A stretch of 64,000 bases of DNA from Xanthomonas arboricola (GTDB taxonomy: Bacteria; Pseudomonadota; Gammaproteobacteria; Xanthomonadales; Xanthomonadaceae), in NCBI RefSeq assembly GCF_002940665.1, contig NZ_MIGY01000002.1, forward strand, positions 558,001-622,000. The letters are read 5' to 3'. How positions within the stretch are numbered: position 1 is the stretch's first letter; every line of letters begins with the position of its first letter. Of this stretch, positions 43,955-54,549 are shown one piece after another. The notes beneath the pieces were generated by a model. The model was not told the DNA's origin. It was given only the letters and a program-made list of their open reading frames with translations, and ran no database searches. The position numbers and the translations under genes are program-made.

Positions 43955-45720
43955 CCACCTTCAACGACCGCCCGGCGCCAGTTTCGTCCTGGCGCACGTA
44001 CCGTCGCCTGCTGGCCTTCGCCAAGCCGTATCGCCTGTTGCTGGTCGCCGCGCTGATTGCCGCGCTGATCGAAGCGGCGGGCACGACCGGCTTCCTGGCG
44101 TTGATGAAGCCGATCACCGACGAAACCTTCATCTACAAGAATGCCGAAGTCAGTCGCTGGCTGCCGGTGCAGATCATCCTGTTGTTCGTGGTGCGCGGGG
44201 TCGCCGGCTACATCACCGATATGGCGATGGGCAAATCCGCACGCAGCATCGCGCGCGACCTGCGCGTCAAAGTGATGTCCAAGTATCTGCGCCTGCCGGG
44301 ATCGCGCTTCGATTCCGAGCCGGTGCCGTCGATGCTGATCCGCCTGGGCTCGGACTCGGACCAGGTGGCGCAGGCGGCGGTGGATGCGGTCAAGGTGATG
44401 ATCCAGCAGTCGCTGCAGGTGATCGGCGCGCTGGCGCTGATGCTGTGGCATAGCTGGCAGGTCACGCTGACCATCCTGGTGCTGGCGCCGGTGCTGGCCT
44501 GGGTGATGGACAAGGTGGCACGGCGCTACCGGCGCATCAGCCACAGCATCCAGGAAAGCGGCGCGCATCTGCTGCAGGCGGCCGACCAGACCTTGTCCAG
44601 TCATCAGGAGGTCAAGATCTACGGCGCCCAGCAGACCGAAATGGAGCGCTACGGCGCACTGGCCGATCGCAATCTGCGTCTGGCGATGAAGGTCGAATCC
44701 ACGCGTGGCATCTCCACCGCCACGGTGCAGATGATCGGCGCGATCGGTCTGTCGGCGCTGCTGTTCGTGGCCGGTGCCCAGGCGCTGGCCGGGCGGCTGA
44801 CCGCCGGCGACTTCGTGGTGCTGATGACCTCGATGCTGACCATCATTCCGGGCCTCAAGCAGCTCACCAATGTGCAGAACATGGTGCAGCGCGGCCTAGC
44901 CTCGGCCGAGCGCCTGTTCTCGGTGCTGGACAGCCCCGACGAGCCCGATCTGGGCGCGGTGCCGCTGACGCGCGCCAAGGGCCTGATCGAATTCCGCGAT
45001 GTCACTGCGCGTTATCCGGGCCAGGTGAATTCGGCCCTGGCCGAGGTCAGTTTCGTGGCGCAACCGGGCACGGTGACCGCCATCGTCGGGCGCTCCGGCA
45101 GCGGCAAGTCCAGCCTGATCAAGTTGATTCCGCGCTTCTACGAAGCGGAAGCCGGGCAGATCCTGCTCGACGGACATCCGGTGCAGGCGTACGCGCTGGC
45201 CGATCTGCGTCGGCAGATCGCGCTGGTCGGCCAGCAGGTGATGCTGTTCGACGGCAGCATCGCCGACAACGTCGCCTACGGCGAAATGCGCACTGCCAAC
45301 GCCGGCCAGCTGGAACGCGCCATCCTGGGCGCCAACGCGATGGAGTTCGTTGCGCAATTGCCCGACGGCCTGCAGTCGCATGTGGGCACCAAGGGCGGGC
45401 GCCTGTCCGGTGGCCAGCGCCAGCGTCTGGCGATCGCGCGCGCGATGCTCAAGGACGCGCCGATTCTGATCCTGGACGAAGCCACCGCAGCGTTGGACAA
45501 CGAATCCGAACGCCTGGTGCAGGACGCCTTGCACAAATTGATGCCGGACCGTACCACGCTGGTGATCGCGCACCGCCTGTCCACCATCGAGCATGCCGAC
45601 CAGGTGCTGGTGATGGATCAGGGCCGTATCGTCGAGCGCGGCACGCATCACCAATTGCTGGAGCAGGGCGGCTTGTACTCGCACCTGCACGGCATGCAGT
45701 TTCGCGAACGTCAGGCATGA
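43951..45720 (+). CDS. msbA: Lipid A export ATPase/permease MsbA
   Basis: ABC half-transporter that flips lipid A-core across the inner membrane. 589 residues: six membrane segments in residues 20-310, then the ATPase domain with Walker [15 protein letters not shown] loop [19 protein letters not shown], signature [16 protein letters not shown], Walker [13 protein letters not shown] and the His switch [10 protein letters not shown]. It starts with GTG overlapping exbD and ends in an ATGA overlap with lpxK. Confidence 0.95.
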   Translation: MTTFNDRPAPVSSWRTYRRLLAFAKPYRLLLVAALIAALIEAAGTTGFLALMKPITDETFIYKNAEVSRWLPVQIILLFVVRGVAGYITDMAMGKSARSIARDLRVKVMSKYLRLPGSRFDSEPVPSMLIRLGSDSDQVAQAAVDAVKVMIQQSLQVIGALALMLWHSWQVTLTILVLAPVLAWVMDKVARRYRRISHSIQESGAHLLQAADQTLSSHQEVKIYGAQQTEMERYGALADRNLRLAMKVESTRGISTATVQMIGAIGLSALLFVAGAQALAGRLTAGDFVVLMTSMLTIIPGLKQLTNVQNMVQRGLASAERLFSVLDSPDEPDLGAVPLTRAKGLIEFRDVTARYPGQVNSALAEVSFVAQPGTVTAIVGRSGSGKSSLIKLIPRFYEAEAGQILLDGHPVQAYALADLRRQIALVGQQVMLFDGSIADNVAYGEMRTANAGQLERAILGANAMEFVAQLPDGLQSHVGTKGGRLSGGQRQRLAIARAMLKDAPILILDEATAALDNESERLVQDALHKLMPDRTTLVIAHRLSTIEHADQVLVMDQGRIVERGTHHQLLEQGGLYSHLHGMQFRERQA

Positions 45721-46754
45721 GCAAGCGCGGCACCCGCACGCCGGGTTACTGGTACGACAATGCACCGATCCCGCTGTCGGCGCGCCTGCTGGCGCCGGTC
45801 TACGGCGCTGCCATCGCGCTGCGACGAGCCCTGTATCGCCGCGGCTGGCGCAAGCGTCACGGCGTGCCGGTGCCGGTGATCGTGGTGGGCAATGTCACTG
45901 CCGGCGGCACCGGCAAGACGCCGTTGACGATTGCCCTGGTCGCCAAGTTGCAGGAGGCCGGTTGGACGCCCGGCGTCGCCAGTCGCGGGTATGGCCGTGA
46001 CGAATCAGGCACGGCGCGCTGGGTCGAGGCGGACACGCCGGTCGCGCTCGGCGGCGACGAGCCGGTCCTGATCGCCTGGAAGACCGGCGCACGCGTGCGC
46101 GTGGACAGCGATCGCCTGGCCGCGGCGCGCGCCCTGGTCGAAGCGGGCTGCGACATCGTCATTTGCGACGACGGGCTGCAGCACTACCGGCTGGCCCGCG
46201 ATGTCGAGATCGAAGTCGTCGATGGCCAGCGCCGCTACGGCAACGGGCGCCTGTTGCCTGCCGGGCCGCTGCGTGAACCAGCGGCGCGTGCACGCGACTG
46301 CGATTTCCGCGTGGTCAATCTGGGCCAGGCCAGCGCAGCAGCGACGCCATCCGGGCCCGATGACGCCGGATTCGGTGAATGGCAGATGCGCCTGAGCATC
46401 GACAGCGTGCAACCGATGGATGGTAAGCGCGCTCAACCATTGAGCAGGCTGGCCGGTCAACGCGTGCATGCGGTGGCCGGGATCGCGCACCCGGAACGCT
46501 TCTTCGCGATGCTGCGCGCGCGCGGCATCGGCGTGGTGCCGCATGCGTTCCCCGATCACCACGTCTATCGCGCGGCGGATTTCAGTTTCGGCAGCCGCCT
46601 GCCGGTGCTGATGACGGAAAAAGACGCGGTGAAGTGCCGGCCGTTCGCCGACGAGTGGCTGTACAGCGTGCCGCTCAAGGCAGAGTTGCCGGCGGCGTTC
46701 TGGGTGAGCCTGCTGGATCGACTGGACAAGTTGGCAAGCCGGCAGGGCGTTTGA
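45717..46754 (+). CDS. lpxK: Tetraacyldisaccharide 4'-kinase
   Basis: Phosphorylates the 4' position of the lipid A precursor. 345 residues. A membrane-associated N-terminal helix (residues about 15-40), Walker [24 protein letters not shown] and the LpxK motif CDDGLQHY are present; HAFPDHHVY is typical of the C-terminal half. It is coupled to msbA. A gap of 149 bases without a gene lies before kdsB. Confidence 0.95.
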   Translation: MSKRGTRTPGYWYDNAPIPLSARLLAPVYGAAIALRRALYRRGWRKRHGVPVPVIVVGNVTAGGTGKTPLTIALVAKLQEAGWTPGVASRGYGRDESGTARWVEADTPVALGGDEPVLIAWKTGARVRVDSDRLAAARALVEAGCDIVICDDGLQHYRLARDVEIEVVDGQRRYGNGRLLPAGPLREPAARARDCDFRVVNLGQASAAATPSGPDDAGFGEWQMRLSIDSVQPMDGKRAQPLSRLAGQRVHAVAGIAHPERFFAMLRARGIGVVPHAFPDHHVYRAADFSFGSRLPVLMTEKDAVKCRPFADEWLYSVPLKAELPAAFWVSLLDRLDKLASRQGV

Positions 46755-46903
46755 ACGCTGCGCCGGTAGTGGTGATCTGCGGCCTGGTTGCAGGGTCCTT
46801 GCCCACCCACCGTCGCGGGACCTTTCGCTCAATCACACAACGACATCATGCGATTCGGTTATCTCGTTTCTTCAACTCTTCCTGCTTTCCAGAGCGCGCA
46901 CGT

Positions 46904-47683
46904 ATGACCACCTCAACGCCTGCAGATTTCGTCGTCGCCATTCCCGCGCGATACGCCTCAACGCGCTTGCCGGGCAAGCCGCTGCAACTGATCGGCGATC
47001 GCCCGATGATTCAGCATGTCGCTGAGCGGGCGCTGCTGGCCGGTGCGCGCGAGGTCTGGGTGGCCACCGACGATGCGCGCATTGCCGAGGTGATCGGAGG
47101 CGTGTCCGGCGTGCACGTGGCGACGACCAGCGACGAACACATATCGGGGACCGATCGGCTTGCCGAATGCGCACGGATCGCCGGCTGGGAGGCCGACACC
47201 TGCGTGGTGAACCTGCAGGGCGACGAGCCGTTCGCGCCCGCAGCCGGTATCCGTGCGGTGGCCGAACTGCTGCTGCACTCCGGCGCCGAAATGGCCACGC
47301 TGGCCGCGCAGGTCGACAGCGCGCACGAGCTGTTCGATCCGAATGTGGTCAAGCTGGTGCGTAGCGCAGGTGGCGACGCCTTGTATTTCAGCCGCGCGCC
47401 GATTCCCTGGCATCGCGACAGCTTTGCCAGTCAGCGCGACAGCTTGCCCGGTGATGGGCAATGGTTGCGCCATATCGGAATCTACGCCTACCGCGCAGGG
47501 TTTTTGCAGCGCTTTGCCGCAATGCCGTCCGGCATGCTGGAGCGTATCGAGTCGCTGGAACAATTGCGCGTGATGGAGGCCGGCTACCGCATCGCAGTGG
47601 CGTTGACGCCCGAACACTTCCCGCCGGGCATCGATACGCCGGACGATCTGGCGCGCGCGCAAACGCGCGCGGCAGCGGCATGA
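46904..47683 (+). CDS. kdsB: 3-deoxy-manno-octulosonate cytidylyltransferase
   Basis: Activates Kdo as CMP-Kdo for LPS core synthesis. 259 residues. [15 protein letters not shown] (nucleotide binding), NLQGDEPF and YFSRAPIPW are family signatures. ATG 46904 is chosen; the longer open frame overlaps lpxK and lacks homologous sequence. The stop overlaps the next start (ATGA). Confidence 0.95.
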   Translation: MTTSTPADFVVAIPARYASTRLPGKPLQLIGDRPMIQHVAERALLAGAREVWVATDDARIAEVIGGVSGVHVATTSDEHISGTDRLAECARIAGWEADTCVVNLQGDEPFAPAAGIRAVAELLLHSGAEMATLAAQVDSAHELFDPNVVKLVRSAGGDALYFSRAPIPWHRDSFASQRDSLPGDGQWLRHIGIYAYRAGFLQRFAAMPSGMLERIESLEQLRVMEAGYRIAVALTPEHFPPGIDTPDDLARAQTRAAAA

Positions 47684-48144
47684 GGGTACTGATCGTGTGC
47701 CTGGGCAATATTTGCCGCTCGCCGATGGGCGAGGGCGCCTTGCGTGCGCGGCTGGACGCGGCACGGTTGTCGCGCCGGATCGAGGTCGATTCGGCCGGCA
47801 CCGGCGACTGGCATGCCGGCGATCCACCCGATCCGCGCGCAATTGGCTGTGCAAACGGCCATGGCGTTGACATCTCCGGATTGCGCGCTCGCCAGGTGCG
47901 TGCCGCAGACGTCGAACACTTCGACTGGCTGCTATGCGCCGATGCCAGCAATCTGCGCGATCTGCAACGCCTCGCCCCGGCGCCGCTGCGCGACCGGATC
48001 GCGCTGTGGCTGCCCTGGGCGGGGGTGGAAGAGCGCGACGACATCCCCGACCCTTATAGCGGGGGCATGGACGATTTCGAGAGGGCCTGGCAGCTGGTCG
48101 ATACCGCTGCGCGCCAGACCGTGGCCAGACTCACCCGCGGCTAA
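47680..48144 (+). CDS. Low-molecular-weight protein-tyrosine phosphatase
   Basis: A 154-residue phosphatase. The active-site P-loop is CLGNICRS (C7 to R13, the CX5R motif) at the N-terminus, and the general acid Asp lies in DIPDPYSGG near residue 125. It is coupled to kdsB by ATGA, so it is part of the LPS-gene transcript. In other bacteria such enzymes act on tyrosine kinases of polysaccharide export, but no kinase is in the window, so the target is unknown. Confidence 0.92.
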   Translation: MRVLIVCLGNICRSPMGEGALRARLDAARLSRRIEVDSAGTGDWHAGDPPDPRAIGCANGHGVDISGLRARQVRAADVEHFDWLLCADASNLRDLQRLAPAPLRDRIALWLPWAGVEERDDIPDPYSGGMDDFERAWQLVDTAARQTVARLTRG

Positions 48145-48167
48145 TCGGGCTTGGGCATAATTACGCC

Positions 48168-49586
48168 ATGACTGCCCAGCTCACCCAGGAATTGCCGGAA
48201 TTTCCTACCTGGCTCAATGCCAGGCCTTCCACCCTGCAGGAGCATCGCGGGCGGGCGCTGGTGCTGGCATTCGTCAACGCCAGCTCGGTGTGGTGCGCCG
48301 AGCGCCTGGCCGAGCTGGCGCATTGGCAGGCACGCAGCCCCGGCCGGCTGCAGGTGATCGTGGTGCAGGTGCCGCGCTTTGACAGCGAACGCGAGCCGCA
48401 ACGTGCGCTCAAGCAGCTCCGCGGTCATGGTGTCAGTGCGCCCATTTTGCTCGACAGGGATTGGGAGAGCTGGCGTCGTTTCGGCGTCGAATCCTGGCCC
48501 ACGCTGGTGCTGCTCGATGCCTATGGCCGTGAACGTCAGCGTCTGGTCGGGGTGACCGGCGATCTCGACAAGGCGCTGGTCGCACTGTGCGAAGGCCAGC
48601 AGCCGCCATCGGATGCCGATCTCCAGGCGGTGGTCGAGCGCGATCCCGAGCCGCGCCTGGAACTACGGTTTCCAACCGGTCTTGCCGCCACCGAGGACCG
48701 TCTGTACATCGCCGACACCGGACATCACCGCGTGCTCGAATGCACGCATGGCGGCCGCGTGCTGCGCCAGTTCGGCCATGGCAACGCGGACTTCATCGAT
48801 GGTGGCGTCGGTGAAGCGGCGTTCCGGCGCCCGCAAGGCCTGGCGCTGGAGCGCGACCAGCTGTATGTCGCCGACACTGGCAATCATGCCCTGCGCCGCA
48901 TCAACCTGCGCAGCGGGCAGGTCGATACCTTGTGCGGCACCGGTCGTTCCGGCGAGCCGGTCGAGGGGGCGCTGGCATTCGCCGGCGCCTCGGCGTTGAA
49001 CTACCCGCAAGGCCTGGCCGTTGCCGACAATCAGGTGTTGATCGCCATGGCAGGCGACAACCGCATCTGGAGCTATCACCTGGGCAGCGCCGCACTGAGC
49101 GCGCTCGCCGGTACCGGCGCGCTCGAGATTCGCGACGGCAGCGGGCATCTGGCCGCGTTCGCGCAGCCGGCCGGATTGGCAGCGGTGCAGCAGGTGGCCT
49201 ACATCTGCGATGGCCTGGGCTCGTCGATCCGCACCATGCAATTGCGCGGCGATCTGGTACAGACCCTGGTCGGCGGCCAGGGCACCTGGCAGTTCGGCGA
49301 CGAGGACGGCCCGCGCGGCACTGCGCGCCTGCAGTTTCCGCAAGCCATCGCGCTGGCTGCCGAGTCGCCGGTGCTGTGGATTGCCGACACCGGCAACGGC
49401 CGCCTGCGCTGCCTGCGTCTGGGCGGCGGCGAACTGACCACGGTCGCGCTGCCACGTCGCCTGCATGGCCCGGCCGGGCTGGCGGTCGCCGCCGGTGCGG
49501 TGTGGATTGCCGAGACCGATGCCCATGCCGTGCTGCGCTATGACCTGGCGAGCGGCGAACTGCGCGATGTTTCGATAGAAGCATGA
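48168..49586 (+). CDS. NHLRC2-like protein: thioredoxin fold plus NHL propeller
   Basis: A 472-residue protein. Residues 1-140 look like a thioredoxin-like domain (ALVLAFVNASSVWCAERL, SWPTLVLLDAYGRE). Residues about 160-470 form NHL repeats, seen as repeated LYIADTGHHRVL, LYVADTGNHALRRI and LWIADTGNGRLRCL. This is the layout of NHLRC2. The active-site position reads SSVWC with only one Cys (C43) where NHLRC2 has CCINC, so classical CxxC redox activity is unlikely. No signal peptide. It is coupled to uvrC by ATGA; that context does not reveal a function. Confidence 0.82.
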   Translation: MTAQLTQELPEFPTWLNARPSTLQEHRGRALVLAFVNASSVWCAERLAELAHWQARSPGRLQVIVVQVPRFDSEREPQRALKQLRGHGVSAPILLDRDWESWRRFGVESWPTLVLLDAYGRERQRLVGVTGDLDKALVALCEGQQPPSDADLQAVVERDPEPRLELRFPTGLAATEDRLYIADTGHHRVLECTHGGRVLRQFGHGNADFIDGGVGEAAFRRPQGLALERDQLYVADTGNHALRRINLRSGQVDTLCGTGRSGEPVEGALAFAGASALNYPQGLAVADNQVLIAMAGDNRIWSYHLGSAALSALAGTGALEIRDGSGHLAAFAQPAGLAAVQQVAYICDGLGSSIRTMQLRGDLVQTLVGGQGTWQFGDEDGPRGTARLQFPQAIALAAESPVLWIADTGNGRLRCLRLGGGELTTVALPRRLHGPAGLAVAAGAVWIAETDAHAVLRYDLASGELRDVSIEA

Positions 49587-51439
49587 ACGCAAGGCTCCAA
49601 TCCGATTTCGATGGAAAGGCGTTTGCTGCGCAATTGAGCACCGCGCCCGGCGTCTACCGCATGTACGCGGGCGACGACACCCTGCTGTATGTCGGCAAGG
49701 CCGGTGCGCTGCGCAAGCGCGTGGGCAGCTATTTCAACGGCACACCGAAGAATGCGCGTCTGACCTCGATGCTGTCGCAAGTCGCGCGGATGGACGTCAC
49801 CGTGACCCGCAGCGAAGCCGAAGCGCTGCTGCTGGAAAACCAGCTGATCAAGTCGCTGTCGCCGCGCTACAACGTGTCGCTGCGCGACGACAAGAGTTAT
49901 CCCTACGTGCTGCTGACGCGTGAGCAGTGGCCGCGCATCGCCTTGCACCGTGGCCCGCGCGCCGTGCAGGGGCGCTACTTCGGCCCGTACACCGGCGTTA
50001 CCGGCGTGCGCGAAACGCTGAGCCTGATGCACAAGCTGTTCAAGCTGCGCAGTTGCGAAGACAGCGTGTTCCGCAACCGCTCGCGGCCGTGCCTGCAATA
50101 CCAGATCGGCCGCTGCAGCGCGCCCTGCGTGGAGCTGGTCGCCGCGCCCGACTACGCCGAATCGGTACGCCGCGCCACCATGTTTCTGGAAGGCAAGAGC
50201 GACCAGCTCGGCGAAGAGATCATGCAGTCGATGCAGCAGGCCAGCGAGGCGCTGGAATTCGAGCGTGCCGCACGCCTGCGCGATCTGCTGTCCTCGCTGC
50301 GCAGCATGCAGAACCGCCAGTACGTGGACGGCCGCGCGGCGGATCTGGACGTGCTGGCCTGCGCCACGCAAGCCAGTCAGGCCTGTGTGCTGCTGCTGAG
50401 TTTCCGCGACGGCCGCAACCTGGGCACGCGCTCGTTCTTTCCCAAGACCAATGGCGAAGACAGCGCTGCCGAAATCCTGGCTGCGTTCGTGTCGCAGTAC
50501 TACGCAGAACATTCGCCGCCGCGCGAGATCCTGCTCGATCGGGAAATTCCCGATGCCGAGCTGATTGAAGCCGCACTCGGCACCGCCGCCGAATACAAGG
50601 TGACGTTGAAGTGGAACGTGCGCGGCGAGCGTGCCGGCTATCTGCTGCTGGCGACACGCAATGCACAGCTGACCCTGGTCACCGAACTCACCAGCCAGAG
50701 CGCGCAGCACGCACGCAGCGAGGCATTGCGCGAGATGCTAGGGCTGGCAGAGCAGGTCAGGCGGGTGGAGTGCTTCGACATCAGCCACACCATGGGCGAG
50801 GCGACGGTGGCCTCGTGCGTGGTGTTCGATGCCAACGGGCCGGTGCGCGGCCAATACCGACGCTTCAATATTTCCGGGATCACGCCGGGAGACGACTACG
50901 CTGCGATGCGCCAGGCCATCGAACGACGTTTTCGACGCGCGGTGGAAGAAAACGGCGTGCTGCCGGATGTGCTGCTGATCGACGGCGGCGCCGGTCAGCT
51001 GGCCCAGGCAAAGGGCGCGCTAGCAGATCTGGGCATCGAGAATGTGCTGCTGGTCGGCGTGGCCAAGGGCGAGGAGCGCAGGGCAGGGCACGAGGCGCTG
51101 ATCATGGCCGACGGCCGCGAACTGCGCCCGGGCGCGGCATCGCCGGCACTGCAGTTCATCCAGCAGGTGCGCGACGAAGCGCACCGCTTTGCGATCACCG
51201 GTCACCGCGGGCGCCGCCAGAAGGCGCGCATGACCAGCAAGCTGGAGGATATCCCCGGCATCGGTCCGCGCCGGCGCGCGAGCCTGCTCAAGCATTTCGG
51301 TGGCCTAGTCGGGCTCAAGGCCGCCGGCGAGGCCGAGATTGCGCGGGTGGAGGGCGTCAATGCCGCACTTGCCGCGCGAATCTACGCTAACCTGCACGGG
51401 CTGGCGCTTCCCGATGCGGCAGGCGAGTCGAGTCCGTAA
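49583..51439 (+). CDS. uvrC: UvrABC system protein C
   Basis: Nuclease that cuts both sides of a lesion in nucleotide excision repair. 618 residues: GIY-YIG domain (GVYRMYAGDDTLLYVGKAG, residues about 15-95), a Cys-containing linker, a UVR motif (about 205-240), the RNase H-like nuclease domain (CFDISHTMGEATVASCVV) and a C-terminal HhH tail (EDIPGIGPRRRASLLKHF). It is coupled to the preceding gene and overlaps pgsA at the stop (TAATG). Confidence 0.97.
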   Translation: MNARLQSDFDGKAFAAQLSTAPGVYRMYAGDDTLLYVGKAGALRKRVGSYFNGTPKNARLTSMLSQVARMDVTVTRSEAEALLLENQLIKSLSPRYNVSLRDDKSYPYVLLTREQWPRIALHRGPRAVQGRYFGPYTGVTGVRETLSLMHKLFKLRSCEDSVFRNRSRPCLQYQIGRCSAPCVELVAAPDYAESVRRATMFLEGKSDQLGEEIMQSMQQASEALEFERAARLRDLLSSLRSMQNRQYVDGRAADLDVLACATQASQACVLLLSFRDGRNLGTRSFFPKTNGEDSAAEILAAFVSQYYAEHSPPREILLDREIPDAELIEAALGTAAEYKVTLKWNVRGERAGYLLLATRNAQLTLVTELTSQSAQHARSEALREMLGLAEQVRRVECFDISHTMGEATVASCVVFDANGPVRGQYRRFNISGITPGDDYAAMRQAIERRFRRAVEENGVLPDVLLIDGGAGQLAQAKGALADLGIENVLLVGVAKGEERRAGHEALIMADGRELRPGAASPALQFIQQVRDEAHRFAITGHRGRRQKARMTSKLEDIPGIGPRRRASLLKHFGGLVGLKAAGEAEIARVEGVNAALAARIYANLHGLALPDAAGESSP

Positions 51440-52071
51440 TGAAGTTGACCATCCCCACGTGGCTGACACTGCTGAGGATCGTGATGATCCCGGTGTTGGT
51501 CGTGGTGTTCTACCTGCCGTACACCTGGACCAATTTCGCCTCCGCCGGTGTGTTCGCGCTGGCCGCCATCACCGACTGGCTGGACGGCTGGGTCGCGCGG
51601 CGTTATCACCAGTATTCGGCCTTCGGCGCATTCCTGGACCCGGTGGCCGACAAGTTGATGGTTGCAGTGGCATTGTTCCTGATCGTGCAGGGACACCCCA
51701 CGCCGTGGATGGCGTTCTGGGCGGCGGTCATCGTCGGCCGCGAAATCGCAGTGTCGGCGTTGCGGGAATGGATGGCCGAAATCGGCCAGCGTGCCAAGGT
51801 ACGGGTGGCGGTGATCGGCAAGGTCAAGACCACCGCACAGATGGTCGCGCTGCTCTGCCTGCTGTATTCGGTGACGCCGGGGCAGATGCCCACACACCAA
51901 ATCTGGTTCGGCAACCTGATCTTCCGCGCCGGTTACTGGACGCTGGCGATCGCCGCATTGCTGACGCTGTGGTCCGGATTCCAGTACCTGCAGGCCGCCT
52001 GGCCGAGCCTGCGCGCCGACGAAAAAGCCGCGATCACCAGCAAACCAAAAAAAGTCGAAAGCAATAGTTGA
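51439..52071 (+). CDS. pgsA: CDP-diacylglycerol-glycerol-3-phosphate 3-phosphatidyltransferase
   Basis: Makes phosphatidylglycerol phosphate at the inner membrane. 210 residues with about five membrane segments. The CDP-alcohol phosphotransferase motif DGX2ARX8GX3DX3D is complete: DWLDGWVARR, then SAFGAFLDPVADKL. It overlaps the uvrC stop by one base. The stop codon lies inside the -35 element of the tRNA promoter. Confidence 0.95.
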   Translation: MKLTIPTWLTLLRIVMIPVLVVVFYLPYTWTNFASAGVFALAAITDWLDGWVARRYHQYSAFGAFLDPVADKLMVAVALFLIVQGHPTPWMAFWAAVIVGREIAVSALREWMAEIGQRAKVRVAVIGKVKTTAQMVALLCLLYSVTPGQMPTHQIWFGNLIFRAGYWTLAIAALLTLWSGFQYLQAAWPSLRADEKAAITSKPKKVESNS

Positions 52072-52095
52072 CAGCGATGCTGTTCGCTGTAGAAT
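52068..52095 (+). promoter_or_regulatory. Sigma-70 promoter of the tRNA-Gly/Cys/Gly cluster
   Basis: TTGACA (52068-52073), 16-base spacer, TAGAAT (52090-52095). The -35 overlaps the pgsA stop codon, and the tRNA-Gly starts 13 bases after the -10. A second TACAAT at 52391-52396 stands before the second tRNA-Gly but has no good -35. Confidence 0.8.
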
Positions 52096-52107
52096 TTCGC
52101 CTCCCAA

Positions 52108-52183
<76 letters not shown>

Positions 52184-52251
52184 GATGTAGACAAGGCCCC
52201 TTGCCGGAGGTCTCGTTGTTTCAAGGCAGGATGCCTTGGGTTTGATGTTTC

Positions 52252-52325
52252 GGCCTGGTGGTAGAGTGGTTATGCAGCGGACTGCAAATCCGCGTACGCC
52301 GGTTCAATTCCGGCCCAGGCCTCCA
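52252..52325 (+). tRNA. tRNA-Cys (GCA)
   Basis: A 74-nt tRNA: acceptor GGCCTGG/CCAGGCC, anticodon GCA in GCGGACTGCAAATCCGC, T loop GTTCAATTC, encoded CCA. Second of the cluster. Confidence 0.97.
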
Positions 52326-52406
52326 CATTGCATGCGTTGTTTCATGCGCCGGCAACGGCGACAGGACTGGCGCAACGAAGTAACAAGCTGTACAATTTTG
52401 CTCCAC

Positions 52407-52482
<76 letters not shown>

Positions 52483-52490
52483 AATTCAAG

Positions 52491-52523
52491 CCTCGTATAT
52501 CTAGCGATATACGAGGTTTTTTT
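52491..52523 (+). terminator. Terminator of the tRNA-Gly/Cys/Gly cluster
   Basis: CCTCGTATAT (52491-52500), loop CTAGCG, ATATACGAGG (52507-52516), then seven T. A perfect 10-bp stem. Confidence 0.93.
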
Positions 52524-53029
52524 ATGGGTCGATGCTGCTGTCTGACGTTGCTCTTGAAGGCAAGTGCTTGTTTTCTTCCCGCTGACGCTGGACCGCGTAC
52601 CTGGCCCGATTGTTCAGTGCACTGAATGCGCCGTTTCTGCCGCAGGCAAGATCGCATCGTTGCGCGGGGCAATGTGTGGGTACTGCGATCAATGCTGTTA
52701 GGAGACATTGCAAAAGCCGAGCTGCCTGCATTCGCTATGCGAGGAGGGGCGTGCCGCTCCATCTTGGTTAGACCAGGTCTTGGTGTCACCGTCGACATCA
52801 CCCTTAGCGTTGATGCCTGATCCGCCCGCGGCCCTCCACCTCAGCCTTTGATGCATTGACGGTTGCGGTGATGTACGAAGCGGAGGATTTGCCTGAGGAC
52901 GCGCCACGCATTTGCAATACACGAGGCAGAAGCGGCATGGATCGCCATGCGAGATAGTTGCGACGGCGTAGCGCGCGAGACTTGTTGGCGCGTTGGTGGC
53001 GTTGCGCGACTTGCAGCGCCTTGAGAACG
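52524..53029. other. Non-coding region between tRNA genes
   Basis: About 500 bases without a gene I would defend. It holds a perfect 14-bp palindrome, TTCAGTGCACTGAA (52613-52626). Its role is unknown; it could be an operator or a mark of rearrangement. No direct repeat or transposase fragment is visible. Confidence 0.5.
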
Positions 53030-53113
53030 TGCCCGGGGCGGGAATCGAACCCGCATAGCCTTGCAGCTGAGGGATTTTAAGTCCCTTGCGTCTACCAGTT
53101 TCGCCACCCGGGC
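53030..53113 (-). tRNA. tRNA-Leu (TAA), CCA not encoded
   Basis: A class II tRNA of 84 nt: acceptor GCCCGGG/CCCGGGC, D arm GGCGAAACTGGTAGACGC, anticodon TAA in GGGACTTAAAATCCC, long variable arm, T loop GTTCGATTC. After discriminator A the DNA reads CGT, so CCA must be added enzymatically, unlike the other tRNA genes in the window. Confidence 0.94.
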
Positions 53114-53256
53114 ATTGCGATAGCGTGCCTGATTACGCACCGATTGTGAATCGCTGCGTCGCAGGCCTGCCGCACTGATGGCCGGATGGCTGCCTGCGCT
53201 ATGCTCCCACCGCGCAGGCGCGCAGCAACCGGCTGCGCACGATTGAAGGAAGCCGC

Positions 53257-54549
53257 ATGTCCCGCACCACGCTACTCGCTCCGCTGCAGGCCCGCATCGC
53301 CGTGATTGGGTTGGGCTATGTCGGCTTACCGCTGGCCGTTGCATTCGGCGAGCAACGCGATACGTTGGGCTTTGACATCGATGCGCAGCGGGTCGGGCAA
53401 CTGTGCGACGGCCACGACGCCACGCTGGAGCTGGACGACACCGAGCTGGCTGCCGCCACCCGGTTGCGCTACACCGCGAACGCTGCGGACCTGGCTACAT
53501 GCAGCATCTTCATCGTCACCGTGCCGACGCCGATCGACAGCTTCGAGCAGCCCGACCTGGAACCGCTGCGCGGTGCCACCACGCTGATCGCCGCTGCGCT
53601 CAAGCCCGGCGACCTGGTGATCTACGAATCCACCGTCTATCCGGGCACCACCGAAGAAGTCTGCGTGCCCTTGCTCGAAGCCGCATCGGGGCTGCGTTTC
53701 AACGACGACTTCTTCTGTGGCTACAGCCCCGAGCGTGTCAATCCGGGTGACCGCCAGCGGCGTTTGCGCGATATCCGCAAGATCACGTCAGGCTCCACCG
53801 CAGAAGCCGCCGATGCGGTCGACGCGTTGTACACCAGCATCATCACCGCCGGCACCTGGCGGGCGCCGTCGATGCGCGTGGCCGAGGCCGCCAAGGTGGT
53901 GGAAAACATCCAGCGCGACGTCAATATCGCGCTGGTCAACGAGCTGGCCTTGATCTTCGACAAGCTGGGCATCGACACGCTGGATGTGCTGGAGGCTGCA
54001 GGAACCAAGTGGAATTTCCTGCCGTTCCGTCCCGGCCTGGTCGGTGGTCACTGCATCGGGGTGGATCCGTATTACCTGATGCACAAGTCCGAAAGCGTGG
54101 GCTATCACCCGGACCTGATCCACACCGCGCGCCAGGTCAACAATCGCGTCGGCCGGCACGTGGCCGAGCGCGTCTGCGGCATGCTGGCCACGCGTGGTGT
54201 GGTGCTCGCGCAGGCCAGGGTGCTGGTGCTGGGCGCCACCTTCAAGGAGAACTGCCCGGACCTGCGCAACAGCCGAGCGCTGGAGCTGGTGCAGCTGCTG
54301 CAAGCCGCGGGCGTGCAGGTCGACACCTGCGACCCGTGGGCCGACCCTGCAGAAGCGCTGCATCATGCCGGCGTGCAGTTGTGCGAGGTTGCGGACGAAG
54401 GCGCGTATGACGCCGTTGTGCTGGCAGTCGCGCATGCGCAGTACCGCGACTACGACACCCGGCGCATCGCAGCTCTGGGCAAACCGGGTGCGGTGATTTA
54501 CGACGTCAAATCGGTGTGGCCGCGCGAGGCGGTCAGCGATCGTCTGTAG
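53257..54549 (+). CDS. UDP-N-acetylhexosamine 6-dehydrogenase-type nucleotide-sugar dehydrogenase (TviB/WbpO-like)
   Basis: Oxidises the 6-position of a UDP-sugar to a uronate in two steps with NAD. 430 residues: NAD-binding IAVIGLGYVGLPLAVAFG, VTVPTPID, central FFCGYSPERVNPGD, active-site GGHCIGVDPYYLMHKSE (C266), and C-terminal VLVLGATFKENCPDLRNS. These favour the TviB/WbpO group that uses UDP-GlcNAc or UDP-GalNAc over UDP-glucose dehydrogenase, but the exact substrate is inferred. It stands alone, with no glycosyltransferase nearby, and overlaps the end of the opposite flavoprotein gene by 17 bases. Confidence 0.88.
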   Translation: MSRTTLLAPLQARIAVIGLGYVGLPLAVAFGEQRDTLGFDIDAQRVGQLCDGHDATLELDDTELAAATRLRYTANAADLATCSIFIVTVPTPIDSFEQPDLEPLRGATTLIAAALKPGDLVIYESTVYPGTTEEVCVPLLEAASGLRFNDDFFCGYSPERVNPGDRQRRLRDIRKITSGSTAEAADAVDALYTSIITAGTWRAPSMRVAEAAKVVENIQRDVNIALVNELALIFDKLGIDTLDVLEAAGTKWNFLPFRPGLVGGHCIGVDPYYLMHKSESVGYHPDLIHTARQVNNRVGRHVAERVCGMLATRGVVLAQARVLVLGATFKENCPDLRNSRALELVQLLQAAGVQVDTCDPWADPAEALHHAGVQLCEVADEGAYDAVVLAVAHAQYRDYDTRRIAALGKPGAVIYDVKSVWPREAVSDRL

